From positions 8,145,001 to 8,209,000 of the forward strand of contig NZ_JADEXS020000001.1 in the NCBI RefSeq assembly GCF_015207005.2: DNA of 64,000 nucleotides, read 5' to 3'. The stretch comes from Desmonostoc muscorum LEGE 12446. Lineage in GTDB: Bacteria; Cyanobacteriota; Cyanobacteriia; Cyanobacteriales; Nostocaceae. Shown in pieces: positions 44,241-52,811 of the stretch (the first letter of the stretch is position 1; each line of letters starts with the position of its first letter). A model generated the notes under the pieces. It did no database searches, had not been told where the DNA came from, and worked only from the letters and a program-made list of their open reading frames with translations. Both the position numbers and the translations under genes were made by a program.

Positions 44241-46883
44241 ATGATAGACTCCAGGAAAATTGCCACGATGCGTCGATGGCTGATGATTTCACTTTTGGGC
44301 TTACTTGCCCTGATCGTCGCTCATGGGATGGCATTGATTTACCGCATTCAGCCTGGAGTCTCGCTGTGGTTCCCCCCATCAGGGGTAGCGATCTCCTTAA
44401 CTTTCTGGTTTGGCCCTTTTGGTATTATTCTCACCGGACTAGCATCTTTTTTGATGTCCCCCGCTTGGGGGTTTCATGGTTGGGAGCGATTAAGTGCTTT
44501 GGCGGATATCATAGAACCTCTAGTTGCTTGGTTGCTTTACCGTCGTTTTTGGAGAGGTTCTCGAACACTAAATACCCTCAAAGATGCTGCCCTTTTTATT
44601 GTCAGTGTACCTCTGATTGCCAGTGCTACTTTGGCGATCATTGGTAACTTAACTTTTGCCGCAATAGGTAAAATGCCCATTAGCAGCTTAGGTACTAATA
44701 TTCCCCATTGGTGGTTAGGCAATGCAATGGGAGTCATGGCCATTGCACCTACTGCCTTGTTAGTCATCACCCCTTATCTCCAATCTCAGGGCTGGTTATT
44801 AAGTGCTGAACCATTAAACTCTTCATTTGTTTCGCCTAATTTTCCACCTTCCCGTCGCTTTATACTAGAATTCAGCACTATAATACTGATTTCTGTAGCA
44901 ATAGCAACCCTCACTGTTGCCGAAACTGATCAGAATGGCTTTAGATTTCAGCAATTATCTTTTTTGAGTTTTGTGCCTGTAATTTGGGCTGCAACTCGCT
45001 TTGGTGTCACCTGTGGGATGTTAACCGCCAGTTTTTGTGTACTGGTGACATTGTTCTCTTATCTAGTTGCGTACCCCAACGCTATGTCCTTGCCCACGTT
45101 TCCCGTAGAGGCACAAGTGCTGCACGTTCACAAGTTGAGTTTATTGGTACAGTGTATTGTTAGTTTATTAGTGGGCATTGCCATTACAGAAAGGTCAAAA
45201 ATTCAAGTAGAGTTGGCTGTAGAAAGAGTCAGACTGGGGGAATATCAAGCCCGTGCTGAATTATCAGAACAACTCATCCAACTCAATGAATCACTGGCGC
45301 AAACCAATACTTCCTTAGAAAAATCCCACCAAGAAAAAGATGAATTACTCAAGCGCGAACAAGCCCTCCGCAACAGTTTGAGTAATATTTTGTCAAGCAT
45401 GACTGATGCTTTTATTGCCGTGAATCAGGATTGGGAGATTACCTACGCTAATCGCCAAGCAGCAAAAATTCATAATTTAGCATCAGCAGACTTGATTGGT
45501 AAAAACTACTGGGAACAGTGGACTGGGGCTAGAGGTACAGAGTTTGAGCGAGAATATCAGCGATCGCTCTGTGAAAATATCCCGGTTCATTTTCAGGTAT
45601 TATACGCACCGTGGGATATGTGGTTGGAAATTCACGCTTACCCTGCTGAAGATGGACTGGGGATATTTTTTAGAGATATCACTGAACGCAAACAGGTAGA
45701 ACAAGAACGTGAATATCTGCTCATGCGTGAGCAGATTGCTAGAAGTGAAGCAGAAAAAGCCAATCGTTTAAAAGATGAATTTTTAGCAGTTCTTTCCCAT
45801 GAATTGCGTACTCCTCTGAACCCGATTTTGGGTTGGGCAACCCTGCTGAAAAAGAATAATTTGGAAGAAGCTACAAAAATACGGGGGATAGAAACTATTG
45901 AGCGCAATGCTAAATTACAAATTCAACTAATTGAGGACTTATTAGATGTCTCCCGCATCCAACAGGGGAAAATGACTTTAAATATCCAGCCTGTGAATTT
46001 AGCTAACACTATTGAAGAAGCCAAGGAAACTGTAAGACTAGCAATTGAAGCTAAAAACATTAGTCTGGAAACTGTACTAAACCATAACATCGGCATGGTT
46101 GCAGGTGATGCAGGTCGTTTACAGCAAATTATCTGGAACCTGCTTTCTAATGCCGTTAAATTCACTCCTTCAGCCGGAAAGATAAAAATCATATTAGAAC
46201 AAGTTAATAGCTATGCCCAAGTTCAAGTTCAAGATAATGGTAAAGGTATTAGCCCAGAATTTCTCCCCTATGTATTTGATTATTTCCGTCAAGCAGATGG
46301 CACAACCACAAGACAATTTGGAGGGCTAGGTTTAGGGCTAGCTATTGTTAAGCATCTGACAGAATTACATGGTGGTACTGTGAAAGTAGACAGTGCAGGA
46401 GAAGGCATGGGGGCAACATTTACAGTCAGATTACCATTCATGCCTGATAGGGGTCAAATAACACCAAAAATCCGACAATCCAATAATGCTTTAAGTTTGC
46501 CAGGGTTGCATATATTAGTGGTAGATGATGATGTAGATACAGGTGAATTTCTCACCTACATATTGGCACAATCAAGAGCAAAAGTGACAGCAGTTGCATC
46601 AGCAGGTGAGGCTTTAGAAATCTTAGCCAAAACTCAAGTAGATTTACTATTGAGTGATATTGGTATGCCCGGAATAGATGGTTATATGCTGATGCGATTA
46701 ATTCGAGCTATGCCGTTAGAAAAAGGAGGGAAAATCCCAGCGATCGCACTCACAGCTTATGCTGGAGAAATTAACCAAAAACAAGCATTAGCTGCCGGAT
46801 TTCAAATACACTTAGTTAAGCCTGTAGAAACAGAGAGATTATTTCAAGCAATATCAGAAGTTTTAGCTACAGCAGCCTCATAA
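44241..46883 (+). CDS. MASE1 hybrid sensor histidine kinase/response regulator
   Basis: The 880-residue membrane protein begins with a MASE1 sensor of about eight membrane helices (residues 10-300, with PGVSLWFPPSGVAI and HWWLGNAMGVMAIAPTAL). A coiled coil, a PAS domain (about 375-490) and a HisKA domain with SHELRTPL (His520) follow. The ATPase domain shows NLLSNAVKF, DNGKGI and GGLGLGLAI. The C-terminal receiver has the phosphoacceptor Asp806 in LLLSDIGMPG and the conserved Lys in HLVKPVE. It would pass phosphate from His to its own Asp and then to an unknown partner. ATG 44241 has GGGAG 7 nt upstream. No response regulator gene is adjacent, so it is an orphan. Confidence 0.94.
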   Translation: MIDSRKIATMRRWLMISLLGLLALIVAHGMALIYRIQPGVSLWFPPSGVAISLTFWFGPFGIILTGLASFLMSPAWGFHGWERLSALADIIEPLVAWLLYRRFWRGSRTLNTLKDAALFIVSVPLIASATLAIIGNLTFAAIGKMPISSLGTNIPHWWLGNAMGVMAIAPTALLVITPYLQSQGWLLSAEPLNSSFVSPNFPPSRRFILEFSTIILISVAIATLTVAETDQNGFRFQQLSFLSFVPVIWAATRFGVTCGMLTASFCVLVTLFSYLVAYPNAMSLPTFPVEAQVLHVHKLSLLVQCIVSLLVGIAITERSKIQVELAVERVRLGEYQARAELSEQLIQLNESLAQTNTSLEKSHQEKDELLKREQALRNSLSNILSSMTDAFIAVNQDWEITYANRQAAKIHNLASADLIGKNYWEQWTGARGTEFEREYQRSLCENIPVHFQVLYAPWDMWLEIHAYPAEDGLGIFFRDITERKQVEQEREYLLMREQIARSEAEKANRLKDEFLAVLSHELRTPLNPILGWATLLKKNNLEEATKIRGIETIERNAKLQIQLIEDLLDVSRIQQGKMTLNIQPVNLANTIEEAKETVRLAIEAKNISLETVLNHNIGMVAGDAGRLQQIIWNLLSNAVKFTPSAGKIKIILEQVNSYAQVQVQDNGKGISPEFLPYVFDYFRQADGTTTRQFGGLGLGLAIVKHLTELHGGTVKVDSAGEGMGATFTVRLPFMPDRGQITPKIRQSNNALSLPGLHILVVDDDVDTGEFLTYILAQSRAKVTAVASAGEALEILAKTQVDLLLSDIGMPGIDGYMLMRLIRAMPLEKGGKIPAIALTAYAGEINQKQALAAGFQIHLVKPVETERLFQAISEVLATAAS

Positions 46884-46912
46884 TCTCGCCTACATCATAA
46901 CACCTCATAAAG

Positions 46913-47142
46913 TATAGGACTCATATCTGATTTCTGAACAAGATTTCAGATCAAACCCTAGATAAAACGGGCTTTTCAGTCTCAGTATGTTTTCAGAAAT
47001 CAAATCGGAGTCCTATATAGCAATCCGATTTGATTTCTGAATGACTCGTAGAGGTAAGGGACTGGGGATTGGGGACTGGGGACTGGGAAGGAGGAATAAA
47101 GGTGTACTGAGTTTTGTTCAAAAATCAAATATGAGTCCTATA
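46913..47142. mobile_element. MITE-like element with about 28-bp terminal inverted repeats
   Basis: The left end reads TATAGGACTCATATCTGATT and the reverse complement of the right end TATAGGACTCATATTTGATT; the match continues through TGAACAA with few mismatches. A further internal copy of the terminus, reversed, ends at 47017, so the structure may be nested or two adjacent elements. It encodes no transposase, so it would move only in trans. The TA-rich ends suggest an IS630/Tc1-like parent, which is inference. Confidence 0.7.
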
Positions 47143-47283
47143 GTTATGAACTTATTTGGGAGTTTACCAATTGTTGGCTATGAGGCAAGTCAAGGAATTA
47201 CTCTATTACACGCACAGGGTTTCGAGTCACTTGGGGTTTAAGAGTTTGGAGCAGACAAAGCGAACAGAGGTCAGAAACTGAAA

Positions 47284-47373
47284 ATGACAGAGTTATTTAG
47301 AGAGAATCCAGGGTTTGAGTTTTTACTGGAGTGCTGGGAGGACGATCCTGCTTTGGCACTTACGAATAAATAA
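47284..47373 (+). CDS. Possible 29-residue peptide or gene remnant
   Basis: ATG 47284 opens a short frame, starting MTELFRENPGFEFLL and ending ALTNK, whose stop lies in the left arm of the following hairpin. The upstream sequence in another frame (ITLLHAQGFESLGV) suggests a decayed longer gene. I do not recognise a family. It may be no gene at all. Confidence 0.25.
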   Translation: MTELFRENPGFEFLLECWEDDPALALTNK

Positions 47374-47446
47374 ATCCCCAGCCAAATTACAAACGAATAA
47401 CCGACTACGAACACGGGTCTTCCACAAAGGCTGGGGATTTATTTTT
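47372..47446 (+). terminator. Long-loop inverted repeat with T-run
   Basis: AAATCCCCAGCC (47372-47383) pairs perfectly with GGCTGGGGATTT (47429-47440), followed by ATTTTT. The 45-nt loop is long for an intrinsic terminator, so this may instead be the ends of a small repeat element. Confidence 0.45.
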
Positions 47447-47580
47447 ATGGGGTATTGCGTGTGTAGATGGGATGCTGTTTGAGTCAAATGAGTAGCAAAG
47501 CGATCGCTATGTCAATACTTCCTCACCTATAACTCGTCCTAGAGGTTTGTTATAAGTGAAGGTAAAATTTTCAAACACCT

Positions 47581-48570
47581 CTAAGCAGTAACTAATGCCT
47601 TTAATTCCTCAGTTTTTAATCTTGGCCCATAGGATGTAACAATCTTAGAAGCTGCGGCCGATGCTAATTTTCCGGCTTCTTCATAGCTCATACCTTGGGT
47701 AATTCCATAGAGGAAAGCTCCTGCATACATATCTCCTGCTCCCACTGTATCTACAGCTTTTACTTGAGGTGCAGCGATTTCGATTAATTTCTGACCGTCA
47801 AATACTACTGAACCCTTGGCACCGCGAGTAATAGCAAATTTCTTACTCAGGATTTTTAGTTTGTCTACAGCTACTTGAAAATCTTGTGTATCTGCTAGTC
47901 CTAATGCTTCACTTTCATTAGCAAAAATCAAGTCTAAACCAGGTCCAATGATGTCTAATAAACCATCTTTAAAAAATTTTACCATGTTGTAATCAGATAG
48001 GGACATGGTGGTTTTTACTCCCGCTTTTTCAGCTATTTCTCTAGCCTTTATAGCTGCTTCTTTTCCTGTGGGAGAAGTCACTAAATATCCTTCGATATAT
48101 ACATATTCTGAATCAGCGATCGCATCTGATACTAATTCTTGTGTAGAAAATTCTCCAGTAATTCCCAAAAATGTATTCATGGTGCGATCTGCATCGGGAG
48201 TTACTAACACCAAACATTTACCTGTAATTCCTGATTGGCGATCGCCATTTTTTAAGTTGGTATCTACCTGACATTTGAGTAAATCTTCTATGTAAAAGTC
48301 TCCAAATTCATCATTAGCCACTTTACAGGAATAAAAAACTTTTCCTCCTAGTTGACTAATTGCCACTATTGTGTTTGCTGCTGAACCTCCACAACTTTTA
48401 TGGCAATGAAGATTTTTGAGATTTTCCAAAATATGATTTTGACTGTCTTCATCTAGGAGTGTCATTACACCTTTATCAATCTTTAGTTCTTGTAGTAACT
48501 CTAGAGATACTTCGTATTCTATATCTACTAAGGCATTACCTACACCATAAACATCATATTTCTTGCCCAT
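47581..48570 (-). CDS. PfkB-family carbohydrate/adenosine kinase
   Basis: The 329-residue protein is a ribokinase-fold (PfkB) kinase that phosphorylates a sugar or nucleoside with ATP in the cytoplasm. It has the N-terminal VYGVGNALVDIEY, the substrate-binding SCGGSAANTIVAISQLGG, and the second PfkB signature DTVGAGDMYAGAFLYG, where Asp280 is the catalytic base. The N-terminal pattern is closest to adenosine-kinase-like members, but the true substrate cannot be fixed. A GGAGATAAAC ribosome site precedes the ATG at 48570. It is monocistronic on the minus strand. Confidence 0.9.
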   Translation of the reverse strand: MGKKYDVYGVGNALVDIEYEVSLELLQELKIDKGVMTLLDEDSQNHILENLKNLHCHKSCGGSAANTIVAISQLGGKVFYSCKVANDEFGDFYIEDLLKCQVDTNLKNGDRQSGITGKCLVLVTPDADRTMNTFLGITGEFSTQELVSDAIADSEYVYIEGYLVTSPTGKEAAIKAREIAEKAGVKTTMSLSDYNMVKFFKDGLLDIIGPGLDLIFANESEALGLADTQDFQVAVDKLKILSKKFAITRGAKGSVVFDGQKLIEIAAPQVKAVDTVGAGDMYAGAFLYGITQGMSYEEAGKLASAAASKIVTSYGPRLKTEELKALVTA

Positions 48571-49128
48571 TGTTTATCTCCTAGAATAATTTCTGTCTGA
48601 CTTGAACAGAATTGATAATAGCAGATAGGCAACTACCTAAGAGTTGCTTGGTCATAATTCAATACGCTTGGTGTTAAGGCTAAAACTCTTTGTTAAAGTC
48701 AATTTTTTTAACGTAGATGCAAAGCGGCTTGCCGCAGGCTACCGCAAAGGACGCAAACAGACGGTGGTTTTACTGCCTGCATTTAAGCGGATTTGATATT
48801 AGCGCTCTTTTATTACTCTCGTGAGATTAAATTTGAAACCCTATTTTTGCGTTAGTCCGCACAGGCGGACGAGAGTTTGTGTAGCCGCGATTTCTAATCG
48901 CTGGGATTATTCTCTCTCCAGAGTCATAGAAGAGCGTTAGATAGGAATGGTTAGTGTTGTATCCGCTACAGTTACCAAAACTGAAACAGTTATAAGATCC
49001 CAAGCTGCTTAGGACTATTCTAGGTAAATGGAAGCTTGAAATGTTAGTAAGCCAGTCTCAAGAGACAGGGCTTCTACATATCCCACGAGGTTTTGAACCG
49101 ATACCAAATTTAGTGTGAGGATTTAGCC
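48571..49128. other. Intergenic region with palindromic repeats
   Basis: Between divergent genes I see no coding sequence. GGCTTGCCGCAGGCTACCGC (about 48725-48745) belongs to the same palindromic repeat class as the copies at 19967 and 52782. GTCCGCACAGGCGGAC (48855-48870) is a 6-bp hairpin. The promoter of the VWA gene probably lies after 48960. Confidence 0.55.
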
Positions 49129-51219
49129 ATGTCTTACCCGATTCCGTCCAAAATGTGGCAGCGAGCCAGTATTGTAACACTATTATTATTTATACCGTCA
49201 GTAGGAATTGCGATTTTACGTCAGTCTGCTACGGTTGCCGTTCCAGCCAATCAGACTCCTAATATCCCAACAACCTTAATTCTACCCAACCACCCTGACT
49301 ACCAAGCACTCCAGGCGTTGGTACAAAAATATAGTTGTGTCGTCTCCGTTCAAAACTTTGGCGCTCTTCCTGTAACCCGGACTGAGTTTGCTACAGTGTT
49401 GAATGCTTGTCTGAATCGAAGTAATGAGCTAGTAACAACTGACCCCAAGATAGTTACCCAAGCGGATATGAAAACCCTGCAACGGTTACAGTCCGAATTC
49501 GCGCCGGAGTTAGCAAACCTAAGAAGTCCGATAGATGAATTGGAAACTCCTAGTCCCATCACTCCGGCTCAGACTCCCAGACAACGTACTCAAGCCGAGT
49601 CTACCCGAAAGACTAAACCCTTACCCACACTGATGCCTCCACTCCCTAGTATTGGCTCTGGCTCATCTGTGCAGGATCAAGTTGTTAACCGTGGGAATAG
49701 TCCTAAATTCCAAGTTCGTGGCAGTATTGGAAGGGTTGCCCCGGAGCCACAAACAGATAGCAGATTCAATACAGAGAACTACAACCGGATTGATGATAAT
49801 CCCTTTCATCGCGTCAGTAATGACCCACTTTCCACCTTTTCCATTGATGTAGATACAGCATCCTATAGCAACGTGCGACGGTTTATTACTCAAGGGGAAT
49901 TACCACCCAAGGATGCAGTCCGAATTGAAGAACTGATCAACTATTTTACCTACAATTATCCCCAACCAAAAGGCGATGCCTACGGCGGGCAAAGCCAACG
50001 CCCCTTTTCCGTCACCACTGAAGTTGCTGCTGCTCCCTGGAATCCTCAACACAAGCTGGTACATGTGGGTTTGCAAGGTAAACGCTTAGAGAGCGAAACC
50101 TTACCACCTAGCAACCTAGTATTTCTGATTGATGTCTCCGGTTCTATGAATGACCCCAACAAATTACCCTTGGTACAACAGTCCCTGAAATTGCTGGTGA
50201 ATAAACTGCGTTCTGAAGACCGGGTAAGTTTGGTAGTTTACGCTGGAAATGCTGGATTGGTATTACCTGCTACTCCTGGTAGTCAAAAATCAACAATTCT
50301 GGCGGCCATTGACCGCTTGGAGGCTGGAGGCTCTACTGCTGGCGGTCAGGGCATTGAACTGGCCTACAAGATAGCCAAACAAAACTTCCTCAAGTCTGGT
50401 AATAATAGAGTAATTTTAGCTACTGACGGAGATTTTAATATAGGGATTTCCAGTGATGCCGACCTGACGCGATTAATTGAACAGAAGCGAGATCAGGGAA
50501 TTTTCCTGACGGTGTTGGGATTTGGCACCGGCAACTATAAGGACTCAAAAATGGAGCAACTGGCTGATAAGGGTAACGGCAACTACGCTTACATCGATAC
50601 CCTATTGGAAGCCAAAAAGGTTTTAGTTAACGATCTCAGGGGAACTCTGTTTACCATCGCCAAGGATGTGAAAATTCAGGTGGAATTTAATCCGGCGAAA
50701 GTTCAGGCATATCGCTTAATTGGCTACGAAAACCGTCTGTTGCAAAACCAGGATTTCAATGACGACAAGAAAGATGCAGGCGATATTGGGGCTGGTCATT
50801 CTGTGACAGCGCTTTATGAAATAATTCCCACTGGCACGAAAAGTGATGTGAAACTACCTTCGGTAGACCCCTTGCGGTATCAGCATTCTAGTGTAACTCC
50901 CCCAGATGCTGCCGGCAATGAGTTGATGCTCTTAAAACTGCGCTATAAATTGCCCCAGAACAACACCAGTCAACTAATTACCCAAACCATCCAAGATGAG
51001 GATTTGAGAACCGACCAGATACTCTCCACAAACCTGAGATTTGCTGCTGCGGTAGCTACTTTTGGAATGGTGCTGCGTGACTCTGAGTATAAGGGGAATG
51101 CTAATTATGATTTGGCGATCAAGTTGGCGACTCAAGCGAAGGGGGAAGATCGGGAGGGCTATCGAGATGAATTTATTCGCTTGGTGGAACAATGTAGGGG
51201 ATTGATTACAAGGAAATGA
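49129..51219 (+). CDS. SLH-like/VWA (YfbK-type) envelope protein
   Basis: The 696-residue protein starts with a hydrophobic anchor or signal (about 13-35), then a region like the SLH segment of cyanobacterial porins (YQALQALVQKYSCV, RTEFATVLNACLNRSNELV) and a short coiled coil. After a Pro-rich linker come a YfbK-type N-domain (DNPFHRVSNDPLSTFSIDVDTASYSNVRRF), a von Willebrand A domain with intact metal site FLIDVSGSM (Asp335) and LATDGDFN, and a C-terminal YfbK-type domain ending near QCRGL. The function of YfbK proteins is unknown. Binding envelope partners or peptidoglycan is inferred from the SLH part. A palindromic repeat (49973-50002) is translated in frame as part of GDAYGGQSQRP. Confidence 0.88.
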   Translation: MSYPIPSKMWQRASIVTLLLFIPSVGIAILRQSATVAVPANQTPNIPTTLILPNHPDYQALQALVQKYSCVVSVQNFGALPVTRTEFATVLNACLNRSNELVTTDPKIVTQADMKTLQRLQSEFAPELANLRSPIDELETPSPITPAQTPRQRTQAESTRKTKPLPTLMPPLPSIGSGSSVQDQVVNRGNSPKFQVRGSIGRVAPEPQTDSRFNTENYNRIDDNPFHRVSNDPLSTFSIDVDTASYSNVRRFITQGELPPKDAVRIEELINYFTYNYPQPKGDAYGGQSQRPFSVTTEVAAAPWNPQHKLVHVGLQGKRLESETLPPSNLVFLIDVSGSMNDPNKLPLVQQSLKLLVNKLRSEDRVSLVVYAGNAGLVLPATPGSQKSTILAAIDRLEAGGSTAGGQGIELAYKIAKQNFLKSGNNRVILATDGDFNIGISSDADLTRLIEQKRDQGIFLTVLGFGTGNYKDSKMEQLADKGNGNYAYIDTLLEAKKVLVNDLRGTLFTIAKDVKIQVEFNPAKVQAYRLIGYENRLLQNQDFNDDKKDAGDIGAGHSVTALYEIIPTGTKSDVKLPSVDPLRYQHSSVTPPDAAGNELMLLKLRYKLPQNNTSQLITQTIQDEDLRTDQILSTNLRFAAAVATFGMVLRDSEYKGNANYDLAIKLATQAKGEDREGYRDEFIRLVEQCRGLITRK
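49973..50002 (+). repeat. Palindromic 30-nt repeat inside the VWA gene
   Basis: The element GCGATGCCTACGGCGGGC... matches the intergenic copy at 19967-19996 at 24 of 30 positions by eye. Its length is a multiple of three and it leaves the VWA gene open. Confidence 0.7.
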
Positions 51220-51878
51220 AAAAACTAGGCTGATATAATCACGGCTGCTGCCATGAATTTGGTTAGGGTTTGGCAGTGAGTGGTGGACGCAAGCTAATAA
51301 CTTTGGCAAGAGTAAGTAAGTCGGTGCAATAAAACCAAACTGTGTAAAGAAAAGTAAATAAACGTGAGTTCGATGAACCTCTCCCCAACCCCTCTCCGAG
51401 ACGGAGAGGGGCAATAAGATCCTGAATTGGGCACGAAAAATTAGGGTTTCTAAGTCTCTCCCCGAAACAGGGAGAGGAATGAAAGCGGGGTTCTTTGGCA
51501 TCTGTCGAACTCACGTTAAATAAGGCTCAAACTCTTTCTCCCCCTGCGTTACCCCAACAATAATTATTTACGCCGACCTACTTATTTCTCGCTTGGCAGC
51601 ACTAGCCATCTAAATTTGACTTCAAAGAATTCGCCAACAAAGTCATAATACACGCGAACAAATTATTCTTGATTCCACCACCTATTTTCCCTTAACCGAG
51701 CAGTATTGCCGGCTCCCCTTTTTGTGTTGTTTTTACGACTTTGAATTCAGTTATTTCGTAGCATTTTTGCCTATTTCTGGCTAATTAATTATGTATACAA
51801 GGTACAGGATGTTTATTCTACAAAATTCTTGGGAAATATTAAAATTATGAACTTCTTCTAAAGATTTAACTTGACGCT
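51220..51878. other. Intergenic region containing a small MITE-like element
   Basis: Apart from the 157-bp element at 51361-51517, this stretch has no gene; antisense frames over it reflect the repeat. The last 300 bp before 51879 are A/T-rich and probably contain the promoter of the split kinase gene. Confidence 0.6.
51361..51517. mobile_element. 157-bp MITE-like element with 5-bp target duplication
   Basis: AACGTGAGTTCGA (51361-51373) and its exact reverse complement (51505-51517) form 13-bp perfect terminal repeats. AAATA occurs directly on both sides (51356-51360 and 51518-51522) as a target duplication. Inside are two hairpins, CCTCTCCGAGACGGAGAGG (start 51397) and CTCTCCCCGAAACAGGGAGAG-like sequence (about 51454-51475). 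No coding sequence is present. Confidence 0.85.
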
Positions 51879-52781
51879 ATGACGACACTGGCAGCAATCC
51901 CCGATTCGAATCTATTGCCGTATATCCCTGGTTATGCCATTGTTGAGCAACTCTATGCAGGTTCTCAGACAATAGTTTATCGAGCAGTACAGGAGTCAAG
52001 TCAGCGTCCAGTGGTGATTAAACTATTACGGCAAGACTACCCCACCTTTAGCGAATTATTACAGTTTCGTAACCAGTATACAATTACCAAAAATCTCAAC
52101 ATTCCTGGCATCGCCCACCCCTACAGCCTAGAAGCCTACGGTAACAGCTATGCCTTAGTAATGGAAGACTTTGGCGGTATTTCCCTGAGAGATTATACTC
52201 AAAATTATTCCCTGTCGTTACAGGAAATCTTAGAAATTGCTCGACAAATTGCCGATATTCTCCATGATATCTGCCAGCATCAAGTCATCCACAAAGATAT
52301 TAAACCCGCCAACATTCTGATTCATCCAGAATCGCAACAAGTCAAGCTGATTGACTTCAGCATTGCCTCCCTCCTCCCCCGCGAAACCCAGGAAATTAAA
52401 AATCCCAATGTTTTGGAAGGAACCCTTGCCTATCTTTCCCCAGAGCAAACTGGACGAATGAATCGTGGTATTGATTACCGCAGTGATTTCTATGCTTTCG
52501 GGGTGACATTGTACGAACTTTTGACCGGACAATTACCGTTTGAGTCTCATGACCCGATGGAGTTAGTACACTGTCATTTAGCCAAGCTCCCACTCGCCCC
52601 ACACAGCATTAATCCAGAAATTCCTGCGATCGCTTCAGAGATAGTATTGAAGTTGATGGCGAAAAATGCCGAAGATCGGTATCAGAGCGCCTTGGGTTTG
52701 AAGCATGACTTAGAATGCTGTCTCAATCAATGGAAAGCAACGGGTAGAATAGAAACCTTTGTCCTGGGACAACGGGATGTG

Positions 52782-52811
52782 TGCGTAGGCGTAGCCCGTC
52801 GTAGACATCGC
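52782..52811 (-). repeat. Palindromic 30-nt repeat inside the kinase gene (reverse orientation)
   Basis: Reverse-complemented, the sequence GCGATGTCTACGACGGGC... matches the intergenic copy at 19967-19996 at 26 of 30 positions by eye. It adds exactly ten codons between the kinase and ATPase domains without breaking the frame. Confidence 0.8.

Larger units (their letters stand above)
46884..47580. other. Intergenic region with MITE-like element and degenerate repeats
   Basis: The first third is a 230-bp inverted-repeat element (46913-47142) containing GGGGACT-type tandem repeats. Then come degenerate coding-like scraps, including a 29-codon frame at 47284-47373, and a 12-bp inverted repeat with a T-run. 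I see no intact gene. Confidence 0.6.

Noticed and set aside
50974..51514. Minus-strand frames of 175 and 83 codons behind the VWA gene.
   Set aside because: They run through the MITE-like element and antisense to the VWA gene.
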